DNA from: Cyanobacteriota bacterium | GTDB taxonomy: Bacteria; Cyanobacteriota; Cyanobacteriia; PCC-6307; Cyanobiaceae | DNA: 64,000 nt | Direction: 5' to 3' | Assembly (NCBI GenBank): GCA_026389315.1 | Contig: JAPLIC010000024.1 | Location: 1-64,000 of the forward strand | In this document: piece after piece, positions 31,240 through 39,338 of the stretch | Layout of the letters: each line of letters opens with the position of its first letter | How positions within the stretch are numbered: position 1 is the stretch's first letter | Translations under genes and position numbers: made by a program | Notes under the pieces: model-generated | Database searches by the model: none | What the model was told of the DNA's origin: nothing | What the model saw: only the letters and a program-made list of their open reading frames with translations

Positions 31240-31400
31240 TTAGGACACCGAAAAGTGTGCCACCCCCGTGGCGAAGAAATCGGCCGTGTTGCGTGTCACC
31301 ACGGAGAGGTCATGCGGAAGGGCAATCGCTGTCAAGGCCCAGCATTTGATCGCCGTAGACCTGAAACAGATGCAGCAGTCATTGTTCCAGAGCTTCAGCA
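31240..31400 (-). pseudogene. PIN toxin C-terminal fragment
   Basis: The minus strand ends with A-I-A-L-P-H-D-L-S-V-V-T-R-N-T-A-D-F-F-A-T-G-V and a stop at 31240. The block L-x-V-V-T-R-N-x-x-D-F is the last catalytic motif of VapC proteins. Upstream sequence drifts out of frame. No antitoxin partner is visible. Confidence 0.6.
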
Positions 31401-31583
31401 GGGCCTAATTGTCCTGCGACGATTAGGTAGGCGGGCGCCTAAGTAGTTGACACCGGGCAAATAGCCAGTGATCCGCCAGTAGCGGATGGCTTCCTGCAGA
31501 GCAGGCCGGTAGAAGCCCTCCAGCAGGTTGTCCTGGGAGCTGGTGAAGCTGTACTGCCAGTCGTGATCGCGTAGCTGTGTCAT
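31395..31583 (-). pseudogene. N-terminal fragment of a PLD-type helicase protein
   Basis: The 62-residue ORF opens with L-R-D-H-D-W-Q-Y-S-F-T-S-S-Q-D-N-L-L, then F-Y-R-P-A-L-Q-E-A-I-R-Y-W-R-I-T-G-Y. This resembles the beginning of large defence helicases with a phospholipase D-like domain (F-Y-x-P-A-L-x-x-A-x-R-Y-x-x-x-x-G-Y-F). The remaining protein, normally around a thousand residues, is missing. ATG 31583 overlaps the end of the HEPN gene by four bases (ATGA). Confidence 0.45.
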
Positions 31584-31966
31584 GGCGCGCGCCCTTCAAT
31601 CCTCATATCCACCTCATCCAGCAGGGCCTGCACCACCGTCAGCCAGTGCTGGCGATCGAGATCCAGAGACTCCGGTTCATCGTCGTAGCGGAGTTGAACA
31701 GCGAACAGGGTGAATTGCGAGAACTGGAGGTAGTGACTGATCTCGATGCCCTGTTCTCTCAGAATCTGCAGGAGATCGGCGATGTCGTGGGTAATTGGGG
31801 CTTTGAGATCGCGGCTGAGAATCCAGGCTTTGAAGGCCTTCTCAATCGCCTGCTGCAACTGGAAGCCCCAGCTGGCTTCATCGGCCTCGTCCACCGCCAG
31901 CAGCCGTGCTGCCCTGAGATCGCGCCGGGCGACGCGATGCATGGCCTGAGCTTCAGTGCGGGCCAT
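31580..31966 (-). CDS. HEPN-domain protein, second copy
   Basis: A 128-residue all-helical HEPN protein: W-G-F-Q-L-Q-Q-A-I-E-K-A-F-K-A-W, then I-T-H-D-I-A-D-L-L, and a C-terminal L-R-Y-D-D-E-P. In two-gene MNT/HEPN systems this is the toxin partner, usually a ribonuclease. It overlaps the MNT gene upstream by 14 bases. It is a paralogue of the HEPN protein at 32312, with the same landmarks at the same spacing. Confidence 0.75.
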   Translation of the reverse strand: MARTEAQAMHRVARRDLRAARLLAVDEADEASWGFQLQQAIEKAFKAWILSRDLKAPITHDIADLLQILREQGIEISHYLQFSQFTLFAVQLRYDDEPESLDLDRQHWLTVVQALLDEVDMRIEGRAP

Positions 31967-32315
31967 CCAGCACCCTTCCTTCCCGATGAGCTTGAGCGAT
32001 CACATGGCTGAGCCAGAGACGCCGCTCCTCCACCTTGCTGCGGGGATAGAGCAGCAGGTCCACCGGAACACGATGGTGGGCGAGCTTGTTCCAGAGCTGC
32101 CCGAGCACCTCAAACCAGTTGTGAGTGGCGTACCAGTCGTCGCTGACGGTAATCATCAGGTCCACATCGGAGCTAGGCCTGGCGTCGCCGCGCGCATGGG
32201 AGCCGAACAGGCGCACCTCGGCTTCCGGGATCTCCGCATGGATCTCTGCAGCCATCTGCCGCAGTTGGGCTTCGCTAACGGTGGCTCTGGGGGTGGCGCG
32301 GGGCGTGGTGGTCAT
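31953..32315 (-). CDS. MNT-type nucleotidyltransferase, second copy
   Basis: A 120-residue minimal nucleotidyltransferase with V-R-L-F-G-S-H-A-R-G-D-A-R-P-S-S-D-V-D-L-M-I (G-S and D-x-D) and a third acidic residue in V-D-L-L-L-Y. It is the likely antitoxin, acting by modification of its HEPN partner. It overlaps the preceding HEPN gene by four bases and the following one by 14. It is highly similar to the MNT protein at 32697-33053, so the pair arose by tandem duplication. Confidence 0.8.
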   Translation of the reverse strand: MTTTPRATPRATVSEAQLRQMAAEIHAEIPEAEVRLFGSHARGDARPSSDVDLMITVSDDWYATHNWFEVLGQLWNKLAHHRVPVDLLLYPRSKVEERRLWLSHVIAQAHREGRVLDGPH

Positions 32316-32704
32316 CGCAAGGCTGGGGGTGGAAGCATCGCTTCAAGAACGGTCACCAGTGCTTCGGCCCTGCCGTTCCAGTCGGATCGATCGAGGTTCT
32401 GTAAATCAGGCTGATCGTCGTAGCGGACCTGCACTGCAAAATCAGTAAAGCGGGCGAGATCGCGATAGCGGGCGATTTCGATGCCGGCTTCTTCCAACAG
32501 CTTGAGCAGGGCGACCAAGTCGTGGGTGAACGGAGGCTGCACACCAATGAGGTATAGCCAGGCCTTGAGAGCTTTCTCGATGGTTTGCTGCACCTGAAAC
32601 CCCCACACCGCCTCGTGGAACACGGTGGCATCCGTCATCCCCCTCGCGGCCAGCAGATCGCGGCGAGCGATGGACATGAGGCCGAGGGCATCGTCTTCAG
32701 CCAT
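32312..32704 (-). CDS. HEPN-domain protein, first copy
   Basis: A 130-residue HEPN protein with W-G-F-Q-V-Q-Q-T-I-E-K-A-L-K-A-W-L, F-T-H-D-L-V-A-L-L and V-R-Y-D-D-Q-P. ATG 32704 is used; a start at 32719 would add five residues and extend the overlap with the MNT gene upstream. It is the second gene of the four-gene MNT-HEPN-MNT-HEPN string. Its stop overlaps the next MNT start (ATGA). Confidence 0.75.
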   Translation of the reverse strand: MAEDDALGLMSIARRDLLAARGMTDATVFHEAVWGFQVQQTIEKALKAWLYLIGVQPPFTHDLVALLKLLEEAGIEIARYRDLARFTDFAVQVRYDDQPDLQNLDRSDWNGRAEALVTVLEAMLPPPALR

Positions 32705-33053
32705 CGAGCCGCAAGCCATGGGAGTAGGCCTGGTGCACCACGCTGCTGTGCAGCTGCTGGCGTTGCTCCACCTGTGAGCGGGAGAACAACAGCAAATCCA
32801 CCGGCCGGCGCGGCTCGCTCAGCCGCCATCGCAGGCGATCCAGCACCTCAAAGCGGTTGTGCTGGGCAAGCCAGTCATCGGTCACCGTGATCAACAGATC
32901 GATGTCGGAACCGGGCCGGGCGTCGCCGCGGGCATGGGAGCCGAACAGACGCACCTCGGCCTCCGGGATCTCTGCGAGGATGTCGGAGGCTATCTGCTGC
33001 AGCAGGGCTTTGTTGACGGTGCTTTCTGGGGTGGCGCTGGTGGTTATGGTCAT
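32697..33053 (-). CDS. MNT-type nucleotidyltransferase, first copy
   Basis: A 118-residue nucleotidyltransferase. Its core V-R-L-F-G-S-H-A-R-G-D-A-R-P-G-S-D-I-D-L-L-I is nearly the same as in the copy at 31953. The start (MTITTSATPESTVNKALLQQ) and the C-terminal R-S-Q-V-E-Q-R also align with it. It is the first gene of the doubled operon and overlaps its HEPN partner. Confidence 0.8.
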   Translation of the reverse strand: MTITTSATPESTVNKALLQQIASDILAEIPEAEVRLFGSHARGDARPGSDIDLLITVTDDWLAQHNRFEVLDRLRWRLSEPRRPVDLLLFSRSQVEQRQQLHSSVVHQAYSHGLRLDG

Positions 33054-33057
33054 GGCT

Positions 33058-33410
33058 TCACCTCCACTCTAAGTCTGCCGCCAGTTCCGCCAACACCAGC
33101 TCCAATTGCTTGGGCACCGGCACCTGCTCGGCCAGGGCGAGGCGGCGAAGGTTTTCCATAGCCTTGAAGTCGGACGCCGCTGGTGCAGCAGCTTTCACCG
33201 GATCGAAGCCGGTGTAGCGGGCGTAGAGGGTCAGCACTTCGAGCACGGCCTCCAGGGCGGTTGCTGATCATCGAGAGAAACAGCGACCACCGCGAAGCAA
33301 GGGGCGAGCGCCTGATAAGCCTGATGCACATCTTGGTCGGCCAGAAAGGTGTCGCGCACCTCTCGCCAGCTGGGGTGGTGTCTGGGGACGGAGTGTTCAG
33401 TGTTGCTCAT
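33058..33410 (-). pseudogene. Unidentified gene split by a frameshift
   Basis: From ATG 33410 one frame reads M-S-N-T-E-H-S-V-P-R-H-H-P-S-W-R-E-V-R-D-T-F, then L-A-D-Q-D-V-H-Q-A-Y-Q-A-L-A-P, and ends at 33231. A second frame overlapping it at 33246 reads V-L-E-V-L-T-L-Y-A-R-Y-T-G-F-D-P-V-K and ends at 33058, five bases before the MNT start. Both parts have typical coding composition. Either one gene with a frameshift near 33250 or two small overlapping genes. I do not recognise the family. Confidence 0.4.
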
Positions 33411-33442
33411 CTTAGGTGGTGGAGCCAAACCAACAGTGTTAA

Positions 33443-36400
33443 TCAGTTGCTCGACGGTTCGAATTCAAACACATCATCCAGAGAGCGGGCTGGCAAAAAG
33501 AAAGCTGGATTGTTGCCAGACGCAAGAGCTTTGAAGTGAGCCCTGCCACAATTGATTTTAGCACTTTCCTTATCGCGCAAGTCATCGGTGAACAAGCTGC
33601 TTTTTGTCTCCACGACGAGATAGAGCCTCTCCCCCTCAGGCTTATCAACCAGGACGGCCCAATCTGGGTTGTAGGGACCAAGGGGGGTGGGAACCTTGAA
33701 CCAGGCTGGGAGCTTGGCGTAAACCTTGATCGCCTCATTCTTTTCGAGGTCTTCGGCAAAAGACCGTTCGGTGTCCGATTGGTAAATCACTTGCTCGTGG
33801 ACCGATTTGTTGGCATCAATCATTGACTTGAGATAACCCGATAGCTCCTGGCTCTCGAATAATTGCTGGGCGTAGTAGGCATCATCTCCGATGCGCTGAT
33901 ATTTGATGCCATCCACCAAGGCCATGCGTTTGGTGCGGTTGATGATCTCAGCGGCCAGCTCGATGAATTGCTGTGGATTGCGTTTGAAATCATCTAGCTT
34001 CTTGCTGCCCACAAGGATGCGATAAATGCTGCGGCGTGTTAACGAGGTCTTGTCCTGAAGATCGGTCAGAATGTCGGGCAGTTCGATGTCGCTTTCTTCG
34101 AGGGTCACGGGAGCAGCGGCGGACTTCTCCGTTGCGTCCACACCTGAGCGGCCGATGGCGATGTCGGCCTTGCGCCATTGCAGGCGGGTTTTGGCGACGG
34201 CTGGTGCTTCTGCCAGCGCCTTGATGCAGTTGGTCAGCAGGGCCTCGTTGTCGAACTGCACCCGGTAGGTGGTCTTGTGCTTGATGCGATCCCAGAGGGC
34301 TTTGAAGTCGGCACCGTGTAGCACGGCCTGGCGGCTTTTCACTTGCCTGCGTTCGTCTGCGTTCTTGATCTCCAGGCGGCCGGCGAGCTTGCGCAGGATC
34401 TCCTTTACCTGGGGGAGCTGGGCCTTGAACGGCTCCGGCAGAATCAATGTGTCGTTCTTGAGTGCTGTACGCAATGCGTCTTGCAGCTTGCCTTGGGCAT
34501 TGAGAAATTTTTCAGACTTCAGGTATTCCCAGAGCTGTTTTGACTGCTCAAGCCCCAGCGGCGCGGGTTGGCCATCGGCCCCGATGATGGTGAGACCAGC
34601 GAACTGGTGGGCCTCAACAATGCCGAAGCGGATGCCTGTATCGGTTTCGATTTCTTTTTGGAGGTTTTCTGCGAACTGCTCGTAGCTCTCGGTGGCGATC
34701 ACGGTGAGCGTATTGGTTTCGAACCCGCGTAAGCGTTCACCCTGTTGATTCACGCAGAGGCGCAGGCCACGGCCGATGGTCTGACGGCGCTGCTGCTCGG
34801 AGGTCATCTCCCGCAGGGCGCAGATCTGGAAGACGTTCGGATTGTCCCAGCCCTCGCGGAGCGCGGAATGGGAAAAGATGAATTTCAACGGCGTATCAAG
34901 GCTGAGGAGCTTCTCTTTGTCACGCATGATCAATTTGTAGGTGTCGTCGTCAGCCTTGGTGGTTCCTTCACCCTTGGAATCTTTGAATATCTCCACAGTC
35001 TTTCCACCCACTTTCTTTTTGTCGATGGCAAAGTAGCCTTCGTGAACTTCTGCGGCCGCAGTTGTGAGGTCTACTTCCTGGAAGAGGGTCTGGTAGTCAG
35101 GATGATTGGCGAGGCGGCGGTATTCCTCCTCAAAGATGCGTGCATAGTCGCCATCCACCTTGTTGCCATCGGCGTCGTATTGACGATACTTCTCCACAGC
35201 ATCGATGAAGAACAGACTGAGCACCTTGATGCCCTGGGGGCGTAGCCGCTTCTCCTTGTCCAGATGTTCCTTGATGGTGCGTTTTATCATCTGGCGCTGG
35301 ATCGCGAGGGGTTCGACATCTCCATAGGCTTCGCCAAGGTGTAGAAACGTCTCACCACCGGGATAGCAAAGCTCAAGGAACTCGGTGCCCTTGGCTCCGC
35401 GTATTTCACCGATTCTGAAATCGTGGTACACGGCCCTTTGGGTTGTCATTTCCAGAAGATCTCCGTCTTCTACGTTGACTTCACGGCGTGCGACACCGGT
35501 ACCTACCTGCATGTCCAGCTCCACCTTGGCGCGAATGCCACCTTTGTTGCTGACGGATAGCAGCCGAACAAATGGCTTGTTAAAACCACCTTCAACTGAG
35601 GCCGCCGCCACTTCGATCTGCTTCACCAGCTTGCGCTCGTAAGCATCCACCGCATCGAGCTTGAACACCATGTGATGGGCCTGCTTTGGTGTGGCGGAGT
35701 AGCGCAGGTTGCACAGTGGCTTCATGCGCTCCATGGCCTTCTTGCCCTTGCCATCCAGCCCGCCTTCGACGCTTTGGGGCTCGTCAACAATCAGGATGGG
35801 GCAGGTTGCCCGGATCAAGTCAATGGGCTTCTCGCCGCCGGTTTTTTCGCTGGGGCGATACATCACATTCTTTGACTTTTCTCGTCGGGCGGTCTCGTCT
35901 GCTTCCTCTGTTTGCGCCTGCTGCTCATCGCCAAATTTGTTGATGGCGCCCACCGTCATCACCATGATCTGGATTTGGGGGCTGGTGGCGAAGTTGCGCA
36001 CCTGGCCCAGTTTGGCTGAGTCATAGATGAAGGAGTCGAAGGGTGTGCCTGCGTACAGCCCTTTGAGGTGTTCGCCTGCAGTCTCGATGGTGTGATAGAC
36101 ACCTTCTTTGATCGCCACAGAGGGCACCACGATCACGAACTTGGTGAAGCCGTAGCGCTTGTTCAGCTCGAATACAGTTCGCAGATAGACGTAGGTCTTG
36201 CCAGTGCCAGTTTCCATCTCCACAGTGAAGTCACCGGATGCGAGCGAAGCCGAGGGTGCGAGGCCGTGGCGGAGCTGAATGGCGTGCAGGTTATCAAGTA
36301 GCTGGTCATCGAGCAGGGTGAGCCGGTTGCCGATGCCAAGGTCGTTCTCCAGGAACGAAAGTTGATCACTGGAGGCTTCCCTTGTGACAGTGAACTCCGT

Positions 36401-36490
36401 CCGGCAGATTTCTTGCCCATGAAAGAGATCGCAGACTGCTTCGATGGCCTGCAGTTGGTAGTCGAGGTTGGGTTCGAAGTGGAGTTTCAT
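33443..36490 (-). CDS. res: Type III restriction enzyme, Res subunit
   Basis: A 1015-residue helicase-nuclease. The helicase has Walker A E-M-E-T-G-T-G-K-T, motif II D-E-P-Q, and late G-R-G-L-R-L. The C-terminal nuclease has Y-N-P-D-W-A-V-L followed by V-V-E-T-K, a PD-(D/E)xK site. Type III Res acts with Mod, translocates or slides along DNA after ATP hydrolysis, and cuts when two unmethylated sites are engaged. It is the last gene of the operon. ATG 36490 lies just after the 49-codon ORF. Confidence 0.9.
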   Translation of the reverse strand: MKLHFEPNLDYQLQAIEAVCDLFHGQEICRTEFTVTREASSDQLSFLENDLGIGNRLTLLDDQLLDNLHAIQLRHGLAPSASLASGDFTVEMETGTGKTYVYLRTVFELNKRYGFTKFVIVVPSVAIKEGVYHTIETAGEHLKGLYAGTPFDSFIYDSAKLGQVRNFATSPQIQIMVMTVGAINKFGDEQQAQTEEADETARREKSKNVMYRPSEKTGGEKPIDLIRATCPILIVDEPQSVEGGLDGKGKKAMERMKPLCNLRYSATPKQAHHMVFKLDAVDAYERKLVKQIEVAAASVEGGFNKPFVRLLSVSNKGGIRAKVELDMQVGTGVARREVNVEDGDLLEMTTQRAVYHDFRIGEIRGAKGTEFLELCYPGGETFLHLGEAYGDVEPLAIQRQMIKRTIKEHLDKEKRLRPQGIKVLSLFFIDAVEKYRQYDADGNKVDGDYARIFEEEYRRLANHPDYQTLFQEVDLTTAAAEVHEGYFAIDKKKVGGKTVEIFKDSKGEGTTKADDDTYKLIMRDKEKLLSLDTPLKFIFSHSALREGWDNPNVFQICALREMTSEQQRRQTIGRGLRLCVNQQGERLRGFETNTLTVIATESYEQFAENLQKEIETDTGIRFGIVEAHQFAGLTIIGADGQPAPLGLEQSKQLWEYLKSEKFLNAQGKLQDALRTALKNDTLILPEPFKAQLPQVKEILRKLAGRLEIKNADERRQVKSRQAVLHGADFKALWDRIKHKTTYRVQFDNEALLTNCIKALAEAPAVAKTRLQWRKADIAIGRSGVDATEKSAAAPVTLEESDIELPDILTDLQDKTSLTRRSIYRILVGSKKLDDFKRNPQQFIELAAEIINRTKRMALVDGIKYQRIGDDAYYAQQLFESQELSGYLKSMIDANKSVHEQVIYQSDTERSFAEDLEKNEAIKVYAKLPAWFKVPTPLGPYNPDWAVLVDKPEGERLYLVVETKSSLFTDDLRDKESAKINCGRAHFKALASGNNPAFFLPARSLDDVFEFEPSSN

Positions 36491-36493
36491 GCC

Positions 36494-36643
36494 TTAGCCC
36501 ACGCCCCGCTCGCTGCCACTGAACACCATTTTCGTGGCGTCACGAAAATGGTGAATCGGGTAAAAGTCGATTGGCCTGCAGGATTCGATGCGTGCAAGAG
36601 CATCAAACTGGATTTGCATCTTTTGTAGAAGATCTTTATTCAC
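36494..36643 (-). CDS. 49-residue ORF between Mod and Res
   Basis: A GTG at 36643 overlaps the Mod stop by four bases (GTGA), and the frame runs to TAA at 36494, just before the Res ATG at 36490. The product has K-D-L-L-Q-K-M-Q-I-Q-F-D-A-L-A-R-I-E, then F-Y-P-I-H-H-F-R-D-A-T-K-M-V. The H-F-R-D-x-T-K-M-V block resembles the middle of DinD/BRO-type proteins as I recall them, but the match is short. It may be a real small subunit or a decayed gene. Position and coupling argue for translation. Confidence 0.4.
   Translation of the reverse strand: MNKDLLQKMQIQFDALARIESCRPIDFYPIHHFRDATKMVFSGSERGVG
36524..36553. repeat. Strong hairpin between Mod and Res
   Basis: CACCATTTTCGTG and CACGAAAATGGTG are perfect 13-base inverted repeats around a GCGT loop. 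The hairpin lies within the 49-codon ORF and about 35 bases before the Res start. It has no adjacent T-run on the minus-strand message, so it is more likely an RNA structure that slows translation or decay between Mod and Res than a terminator. Confidence 0.7.
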
Positions 36644-38583
36644 AGGCTTTTCACGGTTTTCAGGCCGTGTTGCTGGAGGATGGCGGTGATGTTGGTCTTG
36701 GCCACGTCATCAGCGAAGGCGCTGTCGCGGAAGACGACAGTTGTGTCTCCGGCAGGTTTCAATTCCTGGTGCCATGCCACGAGGGCGAGAGCCAGGGGCT
36801 CTACGTCGGCCTGTGGGATCGATTGGGATAGGCAGACCAGCAGTGAACCTCCACCAATAGAGTGGAGGTCGTGGAATTGCTTTGCACTTCCTTCCACCTT
36901 TCGGGTTTCAATCGGCACGCAGAGATCAAGGCCAAGCTTGAGCAGCAGCTCAAAGAGGATGTCTTGCTCGGTCCGGTCAGTCTTGAGGTGCTCGATGGAG
37001 GCTTCGAGGGTTTCGGCGATTTTGTCGTTGTCTGGGTCCCATTCAACGATGTTTGTAGAGTCCAGCTTGAAGACGCGGAAACCGAGGTCGCCTGCGAATA
37101 ACGGGTTATCGCTTCTTATCTTCAACCCGGAACGACGTAGGCGTTCTTTCGTCAGCTCGGCTATAGTGCGAGGTTTTCCGATTCCGTCGCAGACTTTCGC
37201 CGCATTTATCTGTTCTGTGTTCTCAGTGCTGACAGGCTCGGGTAGTTGAACCAAGATAACGCGCAGGTTTTTTTGGTCCTTGACGTTATGTTGATATATT
37301 GCTTGAATAGAACTACCTGAACCTGCAAAAAAATCAAGAATAATATCGCTACCGCTTGCACCAGAAAGACTTACAAGATGTTGAATGAGTGCTGACGGCT
37401 TTGGAGTATCGAAAGGCACGCTGCCTTCGAAGAGATCTTTGAGTTCGCTGGCTGCGTCTCGGGTCGTACCAACATCTTTGCCAAACAGAATCGTTTCAGG
37501 AGTACGCCCGTCAAGGTTGTTCAGATAGATTTTCCGGATGATCCTCGACTCGTCCGCTGAAAAGATTATTTCTCCTGAATAAATCTTGTTGGCCATTGTC
37601 TCTTTGCTCCATCGCCATCCATTAGCAGGGGCAGGAATGTACTTTCCGGAGGGCGTTGTTACATTATAGATAAGGTTAGGACGATATAGGGCATTTCGCA
37701 CATCACCAGTGCGCCATGCGCCATTGGGATCGTTGTCTGGGTTCGAATAATTCTTATTATTTTCATCCGTTCGGCTTAGATTTATTAACTCAAAGTCTTC
37801 TCCTTTTTGATAGCAAAGAATGAAATTATGATGGACCGAGAAAGTGCCTGAATAGCCTTTTGGTTGGAGACTGTGCTGCCAAATGAGAATCCCTTGACAA
37901 TTCTCTTGCCCGAAGATCTCATCGCACAGGTTCTTTAGTCCAGTTACTTCATGATCGTCTATCGTGACGAAAATGACCCCATCATTTCGGAGTAGATTCC
38001 TCGCCAGCTTTAGCCGCGGATACATCATATTGAGCCAGTCGGTGTGGAAGCGTCCTGAGGCTTCTGTATTGGATGAGAGTTTCTTTCCACCCTCGCCGGT
38101 CTGTCCCGTAAGTACCAGGTAGTTCTTGATATTGTCCTGAAAGTTATCGGGATAGACGAAGTCTTTGCCAGTGTTATAGGGCGGATCGATGTAGATGAGC
38201 TTCACCTTGCCTGCATAGCTCTTCTGCAGGAGCTTGAGCACTTCCAGGTTGTCGCCCTCGATCATCAGATTCTGAGTTGTGTCCCAATCCACGCTGTCTT
38301 CCGGGCAAGGGCGCAGGGTGCCGGTGGAGGGGGTGAGGGCCAGTTGGCGTGCGCGGCGTTTGCCATGCCAGTTGAGGCCGTATTTCTCATCGGCATCGCT
38401 CACGGTCTTATCACCCACGAGCGCCTTGAGCACGTCGATATTCACCGCCACACCATCCGGCCCCTCGGTGATCAGTTCGGGGAACAGCGCCTGCAACGCA
38501 GCCAGGTTTTCCGCCACCAGGTCGGGGGAATGGGTCTCGGGGTCGGCGGCTGTCAGTTTCTGCATGGTGGCGTCGTGCTTCAC
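36640..38583 (-). CDS. mod: Type III DNA methyltransferase, Mod subunit
   Basis: A 647-residue adenine-N6 methyltransferase of the beta class. The catalytic motif I-D-P-P-Y-N-T-G-K-D-F comes first (about residue 130), and the SAM motif D-F-F-A-G-S-G-S follows (about 415), the order used by type III Mod proteins. The long variable middle region would hold the target-recognition domain. It overlaps DUF4391 by four bases upstream and the 49-codon ORF by four bases downstream. The recognised DNA sequence is unknown. Confidence 0.9.
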   Translation of the reverse strand: MKHDATMQKLTAADPETHSPDLVAENLAALQALFPELITEGPDGVAVNIDVLKALVGDKTVSDADEKYGLNWHGKRRARQLALTPSTGTLRPCPEDSVDWDTTQNLMIEGDNLEVLKLLQKSYAGKVKLIYIDPPYNTGKDFVYPDNFQDNIKNYLVLTGQTGEGGKKLSSNTEASGRFHTDWLNMMYPRLKLARNLLRNDGVIFVTIDDHEVTGLKNLCDEIFGQENCQGILIWQHSLQPKGYSGTFSVHHNFILCYQKGEDFELINLSRTDENNKNYSNPDNDPNGAWRTGDVRNALYRPNLIYNVTTPSGKYIPAPANGWRWSKETMANKIYSGEIIFSADESRIIRKIYLNNLDGRTPETILFGKDVGTTRDAASELKDLFEGSVPFDTPKPSALIQHLVSLSGASGSDIILDFFAGSGSSIQAIYQHNVKDQKNLRVILVQLPEPVSTENTEQINAAKVCDGIGKPRTIAELTKERLRRSGLKIRSDNPLFAGDLGFRVFKLDSTNIVEWDPDNDKIAETLEASIEHLKTDRTEQDILFELLLKLGLDLCVPIETRKVEGSAKQFHDLHSIGGGSLLVCLSQSIPQADVEPLALALVAWHQELKPAGDTTVVFRDSAFADDVAKTNITAILQQHGLKTVKSL

Positions 38584-39338
38584 AGGTTGGCGTGGGCGGC
38601 AGCCAGGGCTGCTTCCAGACGCTTGAGTTCCAGGTTCAGATCTACGCGCCGGGACATCTGCTTTTCCTTGGCGGCAGTGGCCCGCAAGCGGGCGATCTCC
38701 TTGTCCAGGCGTGCTGATTCTTGCAGAGCCTCGCGGCGGTGCTGAGCCTGCCCGGCGTTGCTCGGCACGGCAAAGGCACCTGTGACGTGAGCAGCCTGTA
38801 GGGCCAAGAGCGTATCGATCCAGCCCTGATACAACGCCTGCAGGTTGATGCGTGGCTGTTGACCTATGGCGAGCGCATCACAGAAGCCCGGCCAGCGTTC
38901 AGCCTCCTGCTCTGGGTGCCATTCAACGGATACCACGTTACCCTCCAGCACCGTTTTGCCCGCCTCAGCTTGAGACCAGCGTTTGGGGGCGGCAGATAGG
39001 CCAACAGTGGAACCCTGCTCGGCAATCAACAGCAAGGGATAGGGCACAGCGCGGTGGACCAGCTCGATCAGGCGGCCCGCCTTGGCCGTTGCCCGCAACG
39101 TGAGCTGCAGCACGGCAATCTCCAGTACCTCCCGCAACTCGTCGCGGTATTCCGCCACACCGATCGTGGTGGGCTTGAGGGCGGCCAGCCAGATGAGTTG
39201 CTCGATTCCCTCGTTGATTTGCCGCTTGTCGGCGGGCGTGGGCGCCCCGTGCTCCAGCAGCAAGGTCTTGGGCACCCGCTTGTCGACCCTGGCGGACGCG
39301 GGTAGATCGAGGGCATCAAGGAGCAGCGATGCCTTCAT
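38580..39338 (-). CDS. DUF4391 protein of the restriction operon
   Basis: A 252-residue protein. Its opening (L-L-L-D-A-L-D-L-P, then R-V-D-K-R-V-P-K), the middle I-Y-P-like L-V-H-R-A-V-P-Y-P-L, and a C-terminal coiled coil (L-D-K-E-I-A-R-L-R, then L-N-L-E-L-K-R-L-E) match DUF4391 in outline. No catalytic motif is visible. It overlaps its neighbours by four bases on each side, so it is made in step with the helicase and Mod. Its role in the system is unknown; a scaffold or regulatory subunit is plausible. Confidence 0.75.
   Translation of the reverse strand: MKASLLLDALDLPASARVDKRVPKTLLLEHGAPTPADKRQINEGIEQLIWLAALKPTTIGVAEYRDELREVLEIAVLQLTLRATAKAGRLIELVHRAVPYPLLLIAEQGSTVGLSAAPKRWSQAEAGKTVLEGNVVSVEWHPEQEAERWPGFCDALAIGQQPRINLQALYQGWIDTLLALQAAHVTGAFAVPSNAGQAQHRREALQESARLDKEIARLRATAAKEKQMSRRVDLNLELKRLEAALAAAHANL

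Noticed and set aside
36524-36553. Rho-independent terminator between Mod and Res
   Set aside because: No T-run follows on the transcribed strand, and Res would lack any other promoter in sight.
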